Shown one piece after another: positions 17,794-26,839 of a DNA stretch of 64,000 nt. Source of the stretch: UBA11650 sp963997925 (GTDB taxonomy: Bacteria > Chloroflexota > Dehalococcoidia > Lucifugimonadales > UBA3495); NCBI GenBank assembly GCA_963997925.1, contig CAXEOX010000003.1, positions 6,226 to 70,225 on the forward strand. Direction: 5' to 3'. The position numbers and the translations under genes were made by a program. Under the pieces are notes generated by a model. It saw only the letters and a list, made by a program, of their open reading frames with translations. It was not told the origin of the DNA and made no database searches. Position 1 is the stretch's first letter. Each line of letters opens with the position of its first letter.

Positions 17794-18936
17794 ACGGAGA
17801 CTTTAAGGCTACCCCAGTTCAACTGGCTGAACCCCACCAAAGTTATTTTTGGCTCCGGCCGGCTCGCCGAGCTGCCGACAGCTATAGAGCAGACTGCAGG
17901 CGCCGACTCCAGAGTTTTCCTGGTCACCGGACGTAGTAACCTGCGAGAGTCCGGCGTCTTGCGGCAGGTTCTGGAGGACATCGGCCCCATGCGGGTAACG
18001 TTGTTCGACCAGGTCACCCCCTTCCCTGGACCTCAGTTAGTCGAGGACGCGGTAGCGGCATGCCGGGAATCTTCCTCCCAGGTAGTCGTGGCTATCGGGG
18101 GCGGAAGCGCGATCGACGTGGGCAAGATTGTGAGCGTTCTCGTGGCCCACAAGGGGACTTGCCAGGAGTATCTGTCCGGAGAAAGAAAGATTTCCCATCA
18201 CGGTCTCCCGTTCATCGCAGCTCCCACCACTTCCGGAAGTAGCAGCGAGGTCACTTCAGGAGCGGCGGTATGGGACTGGGAAGCCAAGCGATCTATCAAC
18301 TTGATTCACCCGGGTATGTTCCCAGACGTAGCGATTGTCGACCCTGACCTGGCCATGAGCATGCCGAAAGAGCTAGCCGCCATGACGGGGATGGACGCCT
18401 TTACCAGTGCCTTCGAGTCATACTGGTCCATAGAGGCGGAGCCCGTGTCCGACGCCTTGGATCTTCAGGTCATCCGGTTGCTGTCCACCCACCTGGAGAG
18501 CTCGTGTAACAAGGGAGATTCGGAGTCGCGGTCGTGGTGTTCCCTGGCCTCAACCATGTCAGGAGTGGCCTACAGCAACAGCCACCCGAACGTTTGCCAT
18601 GCGATAGGCAGTCCCTTAACGCTCTATTGGGAAGTAGCCCACGGACAGGCGGTGGGAATCACCTTGCCCACCATGCTGAGGTGGACGGCGCCGGCAATCT
18701 CTTCCAAGCTCCCCGCCTTGTGGGACGCGTTGGGAGTAAATGGGTTGGAAGAAGCCACCGGGCGCATCGCGCAAATCATGGAGAACTGTGGGCTAAAGAC
18801 AGGTCTCTCTTCGCTAGGCATCACAACCGGCGGTTTGGATACGTTGGTGGAGCACACCCGTTGGGACCGGGTGGCTGCGCTGCCGACTCCGCTGGTACAC
18901 GACGACCTTAGAGGATTGCTTCAGGATCTGATATAG
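17794..18936 (+). CDS. iron-containing alcohol dehydrogenase with apparent ACG start
   Basis: A group III (Fe-dependent) alcohol dehydrogenase of 380 aa if read from the ACG at 17794. The body shows LNPTKVIFGSGRL, GGGSAIDVGK for NAD binding, HGLPFIAAPTTSGSSSEVT, the metal-ligand region DLAMSMPKELAAMTGMDAF and SHPNVCHAIG with later WEVAHG. The frame is open from 17779, but no ATG, GTG or TTG occurs in it before 17959, which would remove the first 55 residues of the Rossmann domain. A GGGAG lies 7 nt before the ACG and the resulting length is normal, so a near-cognate start or a mutated ATG is likely. Confidence 0.8.
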   Translation, partial: TETLRLPQFNWLNPTKVIFGSGRLAELPTAIEQTAGADSRVFLVTGRSNLRESGVLRQVLEDIGPMRVTLFDQVTPFPGPQLVEDAVAACRESSSQVVVAIGGGSAIDVGKIVSVLVAHKGTCQEYLSGERKISHHGLPFIAAPTTSGSSSEVTSGAAVWDWEAKRSINLIHPGMFPDVAIVDPDLAMSMPKELAAMTGMDAFTSAFESYWSIEAEPVSDALDLQVIRLLSTHLESSCNKGDSESRSWCSLASTMSGVAYSNSHPNVCHAIGSPLTLYWEVAHGQAVGITLPTMLRWTAPAISSKLPALWDALGVNGLEEATGRIAQIMENCGLKTGLSSLGITTGGLDTLVEHTRWDRVAALPTPLVHDDLRGLLQDLI

Positions 18937-18979
18937 AACGGTGACTATATGCGGAAAGAGGCCGAGAAGAGAGGCATGA

Positions 18980-19603
18980 ATGTCATTGCACGATATCTCT
19001 CTAAAGCTTGCTGGTGACACCGTACGGTGGGTGACCGCGCCGCCCTTCGAACTGGAAGAGCGCCGCCGCATGAGCAAGGGAGACCCCAACAACAGTTCGG
19101 CGTTGAACATGAGTGTGCACTCGGGCACCCACATCGATGCTCCCTTCCACTTCGTCGCCGAAGGACTTACCATCGACGAGTTACCCCTGGACCGTTTCAT
19201 AGGACCGGCGCTGGTTTTTGAAGTCGACGCCGAGAGGTACATCACTAAAGAGCATGTCGAGAGTATAAAGTTGGATGGCGCCACCCGAGTGCTGTTCAAA
19301 ACCCGCAATTCCGAGTTGCTGCACCAACGGGAATACGAACCTGACTTCGCCGCATTTTCGGTTGAGGCCGCCCAGTCTCTGGTGGAACAGGGAGTTGAGC
19401 TGGTGGGATTGGACTATCTCTCTATCGCCCATGCCGATGAGCAAGTACCGGTGCACCGGGCTTTCTTGGAGCACGGAGTCGTACTGCTTGAAGGGATAGA
19501 CCTGTCGCATGTTGCGCCGGGGCGATACGAGCTTATGTGCCTGCCCATCCCGATAGGCGATAGCGACGGCGCGCCTTGCCGAGCGGTTCTCCGAGACCTT
19601 TAA
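18980..19603 (+). CDS. cyclase/kynurenine formamidase-like metal hydrolase
   Basis: A 207-aa member of the cyclase family (PF04199 type), which includes kynurenine formamidase and isatin hydrolase. The metal motif is intact: MSVHSGTHIDAPFHF. Further marks are ELPLDRFIGPALVFEVD, VGLDYLSIAHADEQVPVHRAFLEHGVVLLEGIDL. It probably hydrolyses an N-formyl or cyclic amide. It lies 43 nt after the alcohol dehydrogenase on the same strand and is likely cotranscribed. The start context is weak (a GAGAGG stretch a few bases upstream). No export signal. Confidence 0.88.
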   Translation: MSLHDISLKLAGDTVRWVTAPPFELEERRRMSKGDPNNSSALNMSVHSGTHIDAPFHFVAEGLTIDELPLDRFIGPALVFEVDAERYITKEHVESIKLDGATRVLFKTRNSELLHQREYEPDFAAFSVEAAQSLVEQGVELVGLDYLSIAHADEQVPVHRAFLEHGVVLLEGIDLSHVAPGRYELMCLPIPIGDSDGAPCRAVLRDL

Positions 19604-19714
19604 ACCTAAGGAGCTTTCCCGAAACCAGGCTTGTATAAGTAATAACCCTCCAGATTCGCAACTGCTCCAATACGGGCACGTTACATAATGCATGGAGGTT
19701 GAGATAAAACCATC

Positions 19715-21646
19715 ATGAGCACGAATGAAATCGGACCAAGAGAAAAGCGGTCCCGGCTGGGTCTTACCCGGCGCATCGCAGCTTCTTTTCGCCCCTACTC
19801 GCCCCAGATAATCGTTGTCGGGCTGTTGATTCTTTTCACCGCCGGCCTCGGCGTGGTTAACCCGCTGTTAATCCGGGTCATATTCGACTCGGCGCTGTTC
19901 CCAGAGAACGGCGTCCCTGACCTTGATCTGTTATGGATCATCAGCGGAGTCATGGCCGGAATAATCGTGGTCACCGGTGGCATCGGCATCGCGCAGACCT
20001 ACCTGACCAACCAGGTTGGGCAAAAAGTGATGCGAGACCTGCGGGACCGGTTGTACCGCCACCTTCAAAGCCTTTCCATGGGCTTCTTTACCGGCACCCG
20101 AACGGGGGAGATTCAGTCCCGGGTAACCAACGACGTCGGTGGCGTCCAAACCGTGGTAACCAGCACCATCACCGACATCCTGTCCAACATCGTGATTCTC
20201 ATCAGCACGGTAGTCGCGATGTCAATTCTTTCCTGGCAACTAACGCTGGTGGCTGTTGGCATCGTGCCGCTGTTCGCGGTGCTGACGAATATGATTGGCG
20301 CAAAGCGCCGCGCGATGTCCGCCGAGGTACAGAAAGCGGAAGCGGAAATGACCGCCATCACCCAGGAAACCCTATCTATCTCAGGTATCATGCTATCCAA
20401 GCTATTTGGCCGGCAGAGCCTGGAGATCGAGCGGTTCCAAGGGGAGAACCAGCATCTGTCCGATTTGGTATTGCGCCGCCAGATGACCGGGCAGTCCTTC
20501 TGGGCGGTTATGCAGACCTTTTTCTCGGTATCACCGGTGATTATCTACGTGCTGGCGGGCTACTTGATATCGGGAATCGGACGCGACGGTATCTCTCCCG
20601 GCACGATTATCGCCTTCACTACCTTGCAGGCCCGTCTATATTTTCCCATCGGAACGTTGCTTCAGGTATCGGTGGAGCTACAGTCATCCATGGCACTGTT
20701 CGAACGCATATTTGAATACCTGGATATCAAACCCGATATAACCGACGACCCCGATGCGGTGGACATTCCGCCGGAACGGGTGGCAGGGGCCATCGCATTT
20801 GATTCGGTGCGAGTGAACTATGTCTCGGGCGATGAGGAGTCCCAGGCAAGTATTCAGACGAATGAGCCGAAGCCGCGATGGGCTTTGGATGGGGTCGATT
20901 TTGCGATTCTACCAGGCCAACTTGCCGCCTTCGTGGGGCCCAGTGGAGCAGGCAAAACTACTATTTCATACCTGATTCCTCGCTTGTATGACGCCAACGA
21001 AGGGCGGGTACTGATTGATGGGATAGACGTGCGGAAGATTAAGTTGGAGTCTCTAGCCCGGATGATTGGCTACGTTTCTCAAGAGAACTACTTGTTCCAC
21101 GCCAGTATCCGAAGCAACCTCCTTTACAGCAGACCGGATGCTACCCAAGAGGAGATGGAGGAGGCGGCAAGGGCTGCTTACATCCACGAGCGAATCTTGG
21201 AGTTTTCGGAGGGTTACGACACCATAGTTGGCGAGCGCGGCTACCGGATGTCGGGTGGCGAGAGGCAAAGATTGTCCATCGCCAGAGTGATTCTGCACCA
21301 ACCCAAGCTGCTGATTCTCGACGAAGCTACATCGGCCCTTGACACCGCCAGCGAGCGGTACGTCCAAACCGCCCTGGAACCGTTGATGAAGGGGCGGACC
21401 ACGGTGGCCATCGCCCACCGGCTTTCGACCATCATGGCCGCCGACGTGATATTTGCTCTAGACCATGGCCGCATCTTAGAACAGGGGACCCACTCCCAGT
21501 TGCTGTCACGAGGAGGCCTATACGCCCAACTCTACGAGGAGCAATTCCAGGGCGGAAAAATCGAGTGTCAATTCGACGATGGAGTAGTGTACAGCGACGG
21601 CACAATCGCCTTCGCCGAGGATGGAAGCCTCACGACCTCCCGCTGA
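19715..21646 (+). CDS. ABC exporter, fused permease and ATPase
   Basis: A 643-aa half-transporter of the ABCB/MsbA type that would work as a dimer in the inner membrane to export lipids, drugs or peptides. Residues about 30-330 hold six membrane segments, and residues about 355-600 the ATPase: Walker A GPSGAGKTT, signature MSGGERQRLSIAR, Walker B LLILDEATSALD and the switch His in VAIAHRLST. A roughly 25-residue acidic tail follows the ATPase. Start ATG with a weak AGG upstream. The gene stands alone. Confidence 0.93.
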   Translation: MSTNEIGPREKRSRLGLTRRIAASFRPYSPQIIVVGLLILFTAGLGVVNPLLIRVIFDSALFPENGVPDLDLLWIISGVMAGIIVVTGGIGIAQTYLTNQVGQKVMRDLRDRLYRHLQSLSMGFFTGTRTGEIQSRVTNDVGGVQTVVTSTITDILSNIVILISTVVAMSILSWQLTLVAVGIVPLFAVLTNMIGAKRRAMSAEVQKAEAEMTAITQETLSISGIMLSKLFGRQSLEIERFQGENQHLSDLVLRRQMTGQSFWAVMQTFFSVSPVIIYVLAGYLISGIGRDGISPGTIIAFTTLQARLYFPIGTLLQVSVELQSSMALFERIFEYLDIKPDITDDPDAVDIPPERVAGAIAFDSVRVNYVSGDEESQASIQTNEPKPRWALDGVDFAILPGQLAAFVGPSGAGKTTISYLIPRLYDANEGRVLIDGIDVRKIKLESLARMIGYVSQENYLFHASIRSNLLYSRPDATQEEMEEAARAAYIHERILEFSEGYDTIVGERGYRMSGGERQRLSIARVILHQPKLLILDEATSALDTASERYVQTALEPLMKGRTTVAIAHRLSTIMAADVIFALDHGRILEQGTHSQLLSRGGLYAQLYEEQFQGGKIECQFDDGVVYSDGTIAFAEDGSLTTSR

Positions 21647-21806
21647 ACGGCGGCTTCAGCCTAAAATGTCTCTACGATATCCCGATGGCGCTCTGGGCTG
21701 CGGGAGCGATTCCCGGTCTTTCCCAATTTTTAGCGAACAGCAACCCAGGTCTCAAACGGGACATCGTATCTGTCAGTCCACAGAGCCCGTCCGTTGGCGT
21801 ACAAGT

Positions 21807-22025
21807 CTACAGAGGATATCCGGGCGCACACTGAGCTTCTGGTCTCCACTTGGAACGTATAAACCTGTCCCGCTGAGCATAACGGCGGCCGTAGAACTCC
21901 CTGTTGTCACGAGCATGCTGCATGGCTCTGAGACTAGCTTGCTCCTGGGAGATGTACCATACGACCTCCCATTCAGGGGTGAAATCGAACTTTTTCTCTT
22001 GTATTATGCCGTCGTCTTCAGCCAT
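21807..22025 (-). CDS. small hypothetical protein
   Basis: A 72-aa charged protein (MAEDDGIIQEKKFDFTPEWE at the start, then VVWYISQEQASLRAMQHARD). It begins 10 nt after the stop of the propeller gene at 22036 and would be translated from the same message. The amino-acid make-up (aromatic, helical, no low complexity) is protein-like, but no clear ribosome-binding site is seen. It may be a small partner of the propeller. No known domain. Confidence 0.5.
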   Translation of the reverse strand: MAEDDGIIQEKKFDFTPEWEVVWYISQEQASLRAMQHARDNREFYGRRYAQRDRFIRSKWRPEAQCAPGYPL

Positions 22026-22035
22026 AACGATGCAA

Positions 22036-22878
22036 TTATAAACCCCGTATTTTGGCGAACTTCTGCACTCGCTGATTTGCTGTGTCCACTGCGTATATGT
22101 ATCCCCGGGAGTCGGTATAGACGTTGTGGCCGTTCTCGAAAGTTCGTCCCCTCGCTAACAGTTCCCCGTCCAAGGTCAGGATGCTAAGGCGGGGAACTTG
22201 ATCGGTCACATAAACTATCTGGTTGCTGTCGATGTGGATGCCCATGGGGGATTTGAAGTCGGTCCACTGATCCAAGAACCTGCCGTCGGCGCTGAACACT
22301 TGTACCCGGTTATTCTCCCGGTCGGCAACGTATACTCGCCCGTCTTTCGCCACCCTAATGCTATGCGGTACCCGGAACTGGCCCGGCCCACTGCCAGGAG
22401 AGCCGAAGGTGTCTATGGGTTCCCCATCGGCGGTGAACCGGTGGATGCAGAAATTACCATATCCGTCCGAGACATAAATCTCTCCCGAAGGAGCAACCGC
22501 TGTATCGGACGGATGGTTGAACGGGGCCTCCATCGCCGCTTTGTACCTTGTTCCTAGAGACATGAGCAACTCGCCTTCGGTGTTGCACTTCAGTATCTGG
22601 TGAGCGTCCCGGTCGGCTAAGTAGACCCCGTCATCGGGTCCGATGTAGATATGATGTGCGTCCTCAAAGCGGCCTTCTTGCCGGGGCCAGGCCGCCAGGA
22701 ATTTCCCGTCCTGATCGAACACCTGAACCGGCGGTCCGGTCCTTTGAAAGACGTACACCCGGTCATTGGAATCTACAGCGACGGCACTGGGCCTCTGGAA
22801 AGTTGTTCCTTCCGGCAACTGGGCCCAATCCGCCTGATACTCGTAGGCGAAGTCCCCCATCCCGATGGTTATGGCCAT
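22036..22878 (-). CDS. NHL-repeat beta-propeller protein (peptidyl-alpha-hydroxyglycine lyase-like)
   Basis: A 280-aa paralogue of the proteins at 1114-1992 and 62867-63784. It starts with FAYEYQADWAQLPEGTTF, then blades with DSNDRVYVFQRTGPPVQVFDQ, GEIYVSDGYGNFCIHRF, GPGQFRVPHSIRVA and GRVYVADRENNRVQVF. The ATG follows GGGAGGAG. No signal peptide. It is followed by the 72-aa ORF and preceded by the lactonase-type propeller gene at 22935; the three may form one unit. Confidence 0.85.
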   Translation of the reverse strand: MAITIGMGDFAYEYQADWAQLPEGTTFQRPSAVAVDSNDRVYVFQRTGPPVQVFDQDGKFLAAWPRQEGRFEDAHHIYIGPDDGVYLADRDAHQILKCNTEGELLMSLGTRYKAAMEAPFNHPSDTAVAPSGEIYVSDGYGNFCIHRFTADGEPIDTFGSPGSGPGQFRVPHSIRVAKDGRVYVADRENNRVQVFSADGRFLDQWTDFKSPMGIHIDSNQIVYVTDQVPRLSILTLDGELLARGRTFENGHNVYTDSRGYIYAVDTANQRVQKFAKIRGL

Positions 22879-22934
22879 GGTTATCTCCTCCCGGTTCAGG
22901 CAGATTAGTAACGTCGGGCGTTACACAATAGCGG

Positions 22935-23993
22935 CTAACTTCCCTGGTTCGTGATTAGCACATCCATGGGTCTCTTACCTGCAGCGTAAGTTTCCAGGGC
23001 AGTGAGTTCTCCCGTATCGCCGTTGATCTGGTAAGAGGCTAGACGTCCAGTTTCTGATCCTGCGGCGAAGAGGAATCTGCCTTCGGTGTCAAGACTGAAG
23101 GCGCTGGGTACAGATTCGGTGGGCACTCTGCCGGCGGCGGTCAACCGCCCTGAAGTTGCATCAACGGAAAAACCGGCGACGCTGTTGTGGCCCCGGTTCG
23201 GGGCGTATAAGAACTTCCCTGACGGAGTGATTTGGATCTGGGAGCAGGTATTTCTTCCTTCAAATCCCTCAGGCAGAGTGGTTGTAGTTTGGAAGGGCGA
23301 CAGGGTTCCCGTTGAAGTGTCCAGGTTATAGGCGGTGACGCTGCATCCCTGCTCATCGGTAAAGTAGACGACATCCAAACTTGGATGAAAGGTGAAATGC
23401 CGGGGACCGAGGAATTCTCCTTGTTCCAATTTCAGGGGCGAGTTGGGGGTAAGGTGTCCAGTGTTTTCATCGAACTTGAACTGAAAGATAGCGTTGGGCC
23501 CTAGGATGTCCCCGGGGGGATTCATGACGCTGTCGTTCAGGCGGGCGATGTGAGGCACGAAGACGAACTTGTTGGACCGGTCGGTCTGGATACAGTGAGC
23601 GGCGGGAGCAGTCTCCAGCCATTCGATGGGCCGGTCACCCAACCCGCCGTCGTCTTTGATTTGATGTACCGCTACGTGAGCGCCCTGATAGTAGGCCGAT
23701 AGTAGGAACCGCCCGTTGCGGTCGGTGGACAGGAATGTGGGGGAATCGGGCACCGGTATCCTGCCGATCAGGGTAAGCCCTCCGGTGTTCGGATCTATCT
23801 GAAAGCTGGATATCTCCTTGCCGTTGCGATGGCCTACGTAAAAAACCTTTCGGTCCGGGCTGATTGTCGAGGCCGAAGGCCCGCCGAGGGCTGGAACTTC
23901 ATCTTGGTGGGTCAATTTTCCTGTCGTGGCATCCATGCCGAAGATTGATAGCTTGTCGTCGTCTTGCAGGGAAACGTACATGAAACTAGCCAT
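22935..23993 (-). CDS. lactonase family beta-propeller protein
   Basis: A 352-aa seven-bladed propeller of the 6-phosphogluconolactonase (Pgl)/lactonase family. It opens with MYVSLQDDDKLSIFGMD and contains ALGGPSASTISPDRKVFYVGH, GPRHFTFHPSLDVVYF, QITPSGKFLYAPNRGHNSVAGF and the C-terminal GRFLFAAGSETGRLASYQI. It probably hydrolyses a sugar or other lactone, though many members are uncharacterised. The ATG is preceded by AAAGGGAGG. The gap before the next gene (23994-24287) holds nothing convincing. Confidence 0.85.
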   Translation of the reverse strand: MASFMYVSLQDDDKLSIFGMDATTGKLTHQDEVPALGGPSASTISPDRKVFYVGHRNGKEISSFQIDPNTGGLTLIGRIPVPDSPTFLSTDRNGRFLLSAYYQGAHVAVHQIKDDGGLGDRPIEWLETAPAAHCIQTDRSNKFVFVPHIARLNDSVMNPPGDILGPNAIFQFKFDENTGHLTPNSPLKLEQGEFLGPRHFTFHPSLDVVYFTDEQGCSVTAYNLDTSTGTLSPFQTTTTLPEGFEGRNTCSQIQITPSGKFLYAPNRGHNSVAGFSVDATSGRLTAAGRVPTESVPSAFSLDTEGRFLFAAGSETGRLASYQINGDTGELTALETYAAGKRPMDVLITNQGS

Positions 23994-24287
23994 TTTGAGA
24001 CCTCCCTTTCATTCGGTGGCGATTACGGTCAGTTGCTATTGGCGGCTTCTGTGTTCCGTTGAGCTTGGATCGCACTAAATTAGAAGCCTGCAAATTGTAT
24101 CAAGACAACGCCCCGGCTTCACCTCCCATCCGGCATGAGTGGGATATTGGACTTCCACGATTGGGCGGAAGTATGATGCACTCAGTCGTAATCGTCGAGC
24201 TTCAAGTTGAAGCCTCTCTAAAGCCGGTCTTCCGAATAATCGTCGACAGCCGGCCTTGAAACCTAGAATCGCAAATAAGAGGTAACC
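23994..24287. other. divergent intergenic region
   Basis: About 290 nt between the lactonase gene and the Ddn-like gene, which point away from each other. A 66-codon frame at 24059-24259 is not protein-like. No clear promoter or hairpin was identified; a GAGG lies just before the ATG at 24288. Confidence 0.4.
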
Positions 24288-24722
24288 ATGAGCGAATATA
24301 TACCTAGCACAAGAGAATGGGTGCGAGACCAGGTCGAACTATATGAAGGAAGCGGTGGCACCGAAGGCCTAACCTTGAGGGAAACGGGCCTGCCGGTGAT
24401 AATCGTGACCAACAAAGGACGGAGAACCGGAGGCATCCGTAAGACCCCGCTGATGAAGGTCGTGGATGGCAAAAGCTATATCCTGGTGGGATCCCAAGGC
24501 GGAGCGCCCAAACATCCACGTTGGTATCACAACCTTAAAGCCGATCCCAACGTTGAGATCCGCGACGAGACCGAAGTCTACTCGATGCACGCGCGCGAGA
24601 TCGTAGACCCGGCCGAGAGGCAGCGGCTCTGGGATATCGCCGTAAAAGCATTTCCTCCCTACCAGGAGTACCAAGGCAAGACCGACCGGGTCATCCCGGT
24701 TTTCTTGGCGGAACCCTTCTAA
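24288..24722 (+). CDS. Ddn-like (F420-dependent type) nitroreductase-family oxidoreductase
   Basis: A 144-aa split-beta-barrel flavin/deazaflavin oxidoreductase of the Ddn family. Marks are the early WVRDQVELYEGSGG, IIVTNKGRRTGGIRKTPLM with the cofactor-phosphate binding region, YILVGSQGGAPKHPRWYHNL and the PAERQRLWDIAVKAFPPYQEYQ C-terminus, all typical of coenzyme-F420 users. It would reduce a quinone- or nitro-type substrate. Its presence hints that the organism makes or imports F420. Start ATG with AGAGG upstream. Confidence 0.85.
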   Translation: MSEYIPSTREWVRDQVELYEGSGGTEGLTLRETGLPVIIVTNKGRRTGGIRKTPLMKVVDGKSYILVGSQGGAPKHPRWYHNLKADPNVEIRDETEVYSMHAREIVDPAERQRLWDIAVKAFPPYQEYQGKTDRVIPVFLAEPF

Positions 24723-24770
24723 CAATTGGGTCGCCGTCACCGGATGAATCTAACCGGGCAGGCAACCAAT

Positions 24771-25880
24771 CTACGCGTAAAGTTGGTTCACGTTATTGTA
24801 GCGGGCCGGATCTAATTCCTTACCTTGCAGACCGGGATGGTCCGGCCCGTAACGATGCGCTCGGAATACTCCATTAACCGAACCTGCCTGCCCTCTGTCC
24901 CCAAAATAAGGATTGATGTACTCCCAGACGATTACTTTGTCGGGGGTCACTTCAAAGATACGTCCAGGCGCCCCTTCGCAGATCAGCGTGTTCCCGTTGG
25001 GTTGCCGTTCGGCGCTGCTGATGTTGTAGCTGTAGAAAGAGATGTCAGGGGTGCCCTGATATTCCCAGGCTATCTCGTTGGTGGCCGGATCCACCTCCAA
25101 GATACGAGAACGGCTAGCCCCTCGCCGATGGCACCCGTTGTCGAACATCAATATCCGGCCGTTATCCAAGTAGGTTGGGTGATGCTGATGGTTCACCTCG
25201 CCGGGGCCCCACTTCCAGGTGAAATCTCCGCTGGCCTTATCAACGATTCCAACAGTGCTGGTCTGCCTAAAGCTCACCAGCAGGTTACCGTCGGGCGTTA
25301 GGTTTAAGGCGTTCTGATGGGTCCGCTCCCGTCGGCGTTCCAGAAAGCAGATAACGTCTTCCTCTTCGTTCAGGTGCTCCCAGGACTTCCATTCATAGAC
25401 CACCGCGCCATCCGGAGTTATCTCTTGAACCAAGTCACCCAGCATGGGTAGCGAATCTCCGTCGCTCTCGTATCCGCCTACCACTTGGTTTTTCAACTCA
25501 TCGGGTATCGGTACCCACAACAGAACCAGTGTGTTCCCATTGGGTAAGCGCTGGAAATCGTGGTGCAGCATGGAGTCTCGGAAGGACCAAACCGCATTGC
25601 CGTCCCAGTCCAACTCTAGTATCGACGCCGAGGACCCGCCGAATCTTTCCTCGCCTTCCACTTGGGGTGGACTGGTCCGGAGCAGAAGGTTCCCATTGGG
25701 TAGTAGATACGGATAGCAGATACCCTCCTCCGAATACCACCGGTGGCAGATTCGGCCTTCCATATCTATCAGGTTAGCGTGGTAGCCGCCCCGATTGGTG
25801 GCGACCAGGGTGTAGCCCCGGTACGTTTGTTGGGGCGAACTGTGAATCAATCCAGTTTTGTGATGGAGAGACCAGCCCAT
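24771..25880 (-). CDS. arylsulfotransferase-like (ASST) family protein
   Basis: A 369-aa propeller-type protein of the arylsulfotransferase family. Repeated NGNTLVLLW, PNGNLLLRTSPP and DGNLLVSF blade motifs occur, with HHDFQRLPNGN, HQNALNLTPDG and NHQHHPTYLDNGRILMFDNGC, where conserved His residues sit near the expected catalytic centre. Classical bacterial ASST is periplasmic, but no signal peptide is visible here, so the function may differ. The ATG follows AAAGGAG. It precedes the PEP-mutase-family gene by stand-alone spacing (27 nt downstream of that gene), so the two are likely cotranscribed. Confidence 0.8.
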   Translation of the reverse strand: MGWSLHHKTGLIHSSPQQTYRGYTLVATNRGGYHANLIDMEGRICHRWYSEEGICYPYLLPNGNLLLRTSPPQVEGEERFGGSSASILELDWDGNAVWSFRDSMLHHDFQRLPNGNTLVLLWVPIPDELKNQVVGGYESDGDSLPMLGDLVQEITPDGAVVYEWKSWEHLNEEEDVICFLERRRERTHQNALNLTPDGNLLVSFRQTSTVGIVDKASGDFTWKWGPGEVNHQHHPTYLDNGRILMFDNGCHRRGASRSRILEVDPATNEIAWEYQGTPDISFYSYNISSAERQPNGNTLICEGAPGRIFEVTPDKVIVWEYINPYFGDRGQAGSVNGVFRAHRYGPDHPGLQGKELDPARYNNVNQLYA

Positions 25881-25907
25881 GTTTACTCCTTTCTATAGTG
25901 CGGCGCT

Positions 25908-26768
25908 TTAGGTATGCAGGTACTTATCCTGCCACTGAACGAACTCGTCGGTCCGGTTAACCGACCGCAGCAATTCCGAGGTGGCCTGGCGTTCCGCAAG
26001 TTCCTCCAACGGTCCTCCGTCCTTCAGGTGCTTCAAGCTGTCGAATATCGCCTTGACCGTCACGGCGAAGGTGGGGTTGCCCAACATCAGAATCTTGACT
26101 CCGTTAGCGGCGAGGAACGCCGAGTCGTTACGGATATCTGCCGGGGGGCTCAAGACGCAGATGGGCAAAGAAGTCACCCGGTGCACCGCTTCAAACTGCT
26201 CTCGACTTTGGGTACCGGTCAACATCAGCGCCTCGGCGCCGGTTTGGGAATAAGCTTGGATCCGGTCCAGTGCCTCCTCCAATGACGTTAGACCAAAGGC
26301 GGCGCTGCGGGCCACGATAACCGTGGTGGGGTCAATGCGGGCCGCCACCGCCGCTTCAAGCTTCCCGACCTGCTCCTCTTTGGACACCAGACCCGGATCT
26401 GCCACATTGAATCGTTTGGCGACGAAATTGTCTTCGATCTCTATGGCCGAAACACCGGCGCCTTCCATCTCTCGAACGGTGCGGGCCACGTTAACCGCGT
26501 TTCCGAAGCCGTCTTCGGCATCCACCATCAAACTCACATCCACCATTCGGGTGATGCGTCGGCAATGGTCCACGACATCGGACATGTTGGTAAGGACCCC
26601 ATCGGGCACTCCCAGATTCGACACTTTGCCCACCGAGCCGGATAAGACGCAGACATCGTAGTCCAGCATGTGGGCGATGCGAGCGGACAGCGGGTCGAAT
26701 ATGTTGGCTGCCAGAGTGCAATGCGGCCTGGCAATTACGCTACGGAACTGTTCACGGGCGCGTGACAT
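25908..26768 (-). CDS. isocitrate lyase/PEP mutase family protein (oxaloacetate decarboxylase-like)
   Basis: A 286-aa TIM-barrel lyase. The metal-binding core reads LMVDAEDGFGNAVNVARTV and is followed by GVSAIEIEDN and VIVARSAAF, as in oxaloacetate decarboxylases and carboxyvinyl-carboxyphosphonate mutases. The KKCGH-type catalytic loop of isocitrate lyase is replaced by AKRFNVA, so it is not a true isocitrate lyase. The ATG at 26768 is preferred over a GTG at 26777, because AAAGGGGGTG sits at correct spacing only for the ATG. Likely in a unit with the VOC gene upstream. Confidence 0.85.
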   Translation of the reverse strand: MSRAREQFRSVIARPHCTLAANIFDPLSARIAHMLDYDVCVLSGSVGKVSNLGVPDGVLTNMSDVVDHCRRITRMVDVSLMVDAEDGFGNAVNVARTVREMEGAGVSAIEIEDNFVAKRFNVADPGLVSKEEQVGKLEAAVAARIDPTTVIVARSAAFGLTSLEEALDRIQAYSQTGAEALMLTGTQSREQFEAVHRVTSLPICVLSPPADIRNDSAFLAANGVKILMLGNPTFAVTVKAIFDSLKHLKDGGPLEELAERQATSELLRSVNRTDEFVQWQDKYLHT

Positions 26769-26839
26769 GAAGGACACCCCCTTTCAGGTTTTGTTTTTCC
26801 ATCGATCTTGGTAGATAGCCGTATCTATCGGCGTTCAGG

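Noticed and set aside
17780..17806. ATG at 17780 as the start of the alcohol dehydrogenase
   Set aside because: It is in a different frame and meets a TAA after eight codons, so it cannot start the enzyme without a frameshift.
24059..24259. A 66-codon plus-strand frame between two divergent genes
   Set aside because: No ribosome-binding site, no recognisable motif and untypical composition; treated as chance.
25908..26768. Isocitrate lyase of the glyoxylate cycle
   Set aside because: The KKCGH catalytic loop is missing and the length is far short of isocitrate lyase; the oxaloacetate decarboxylase/PEP mutase group fits better.
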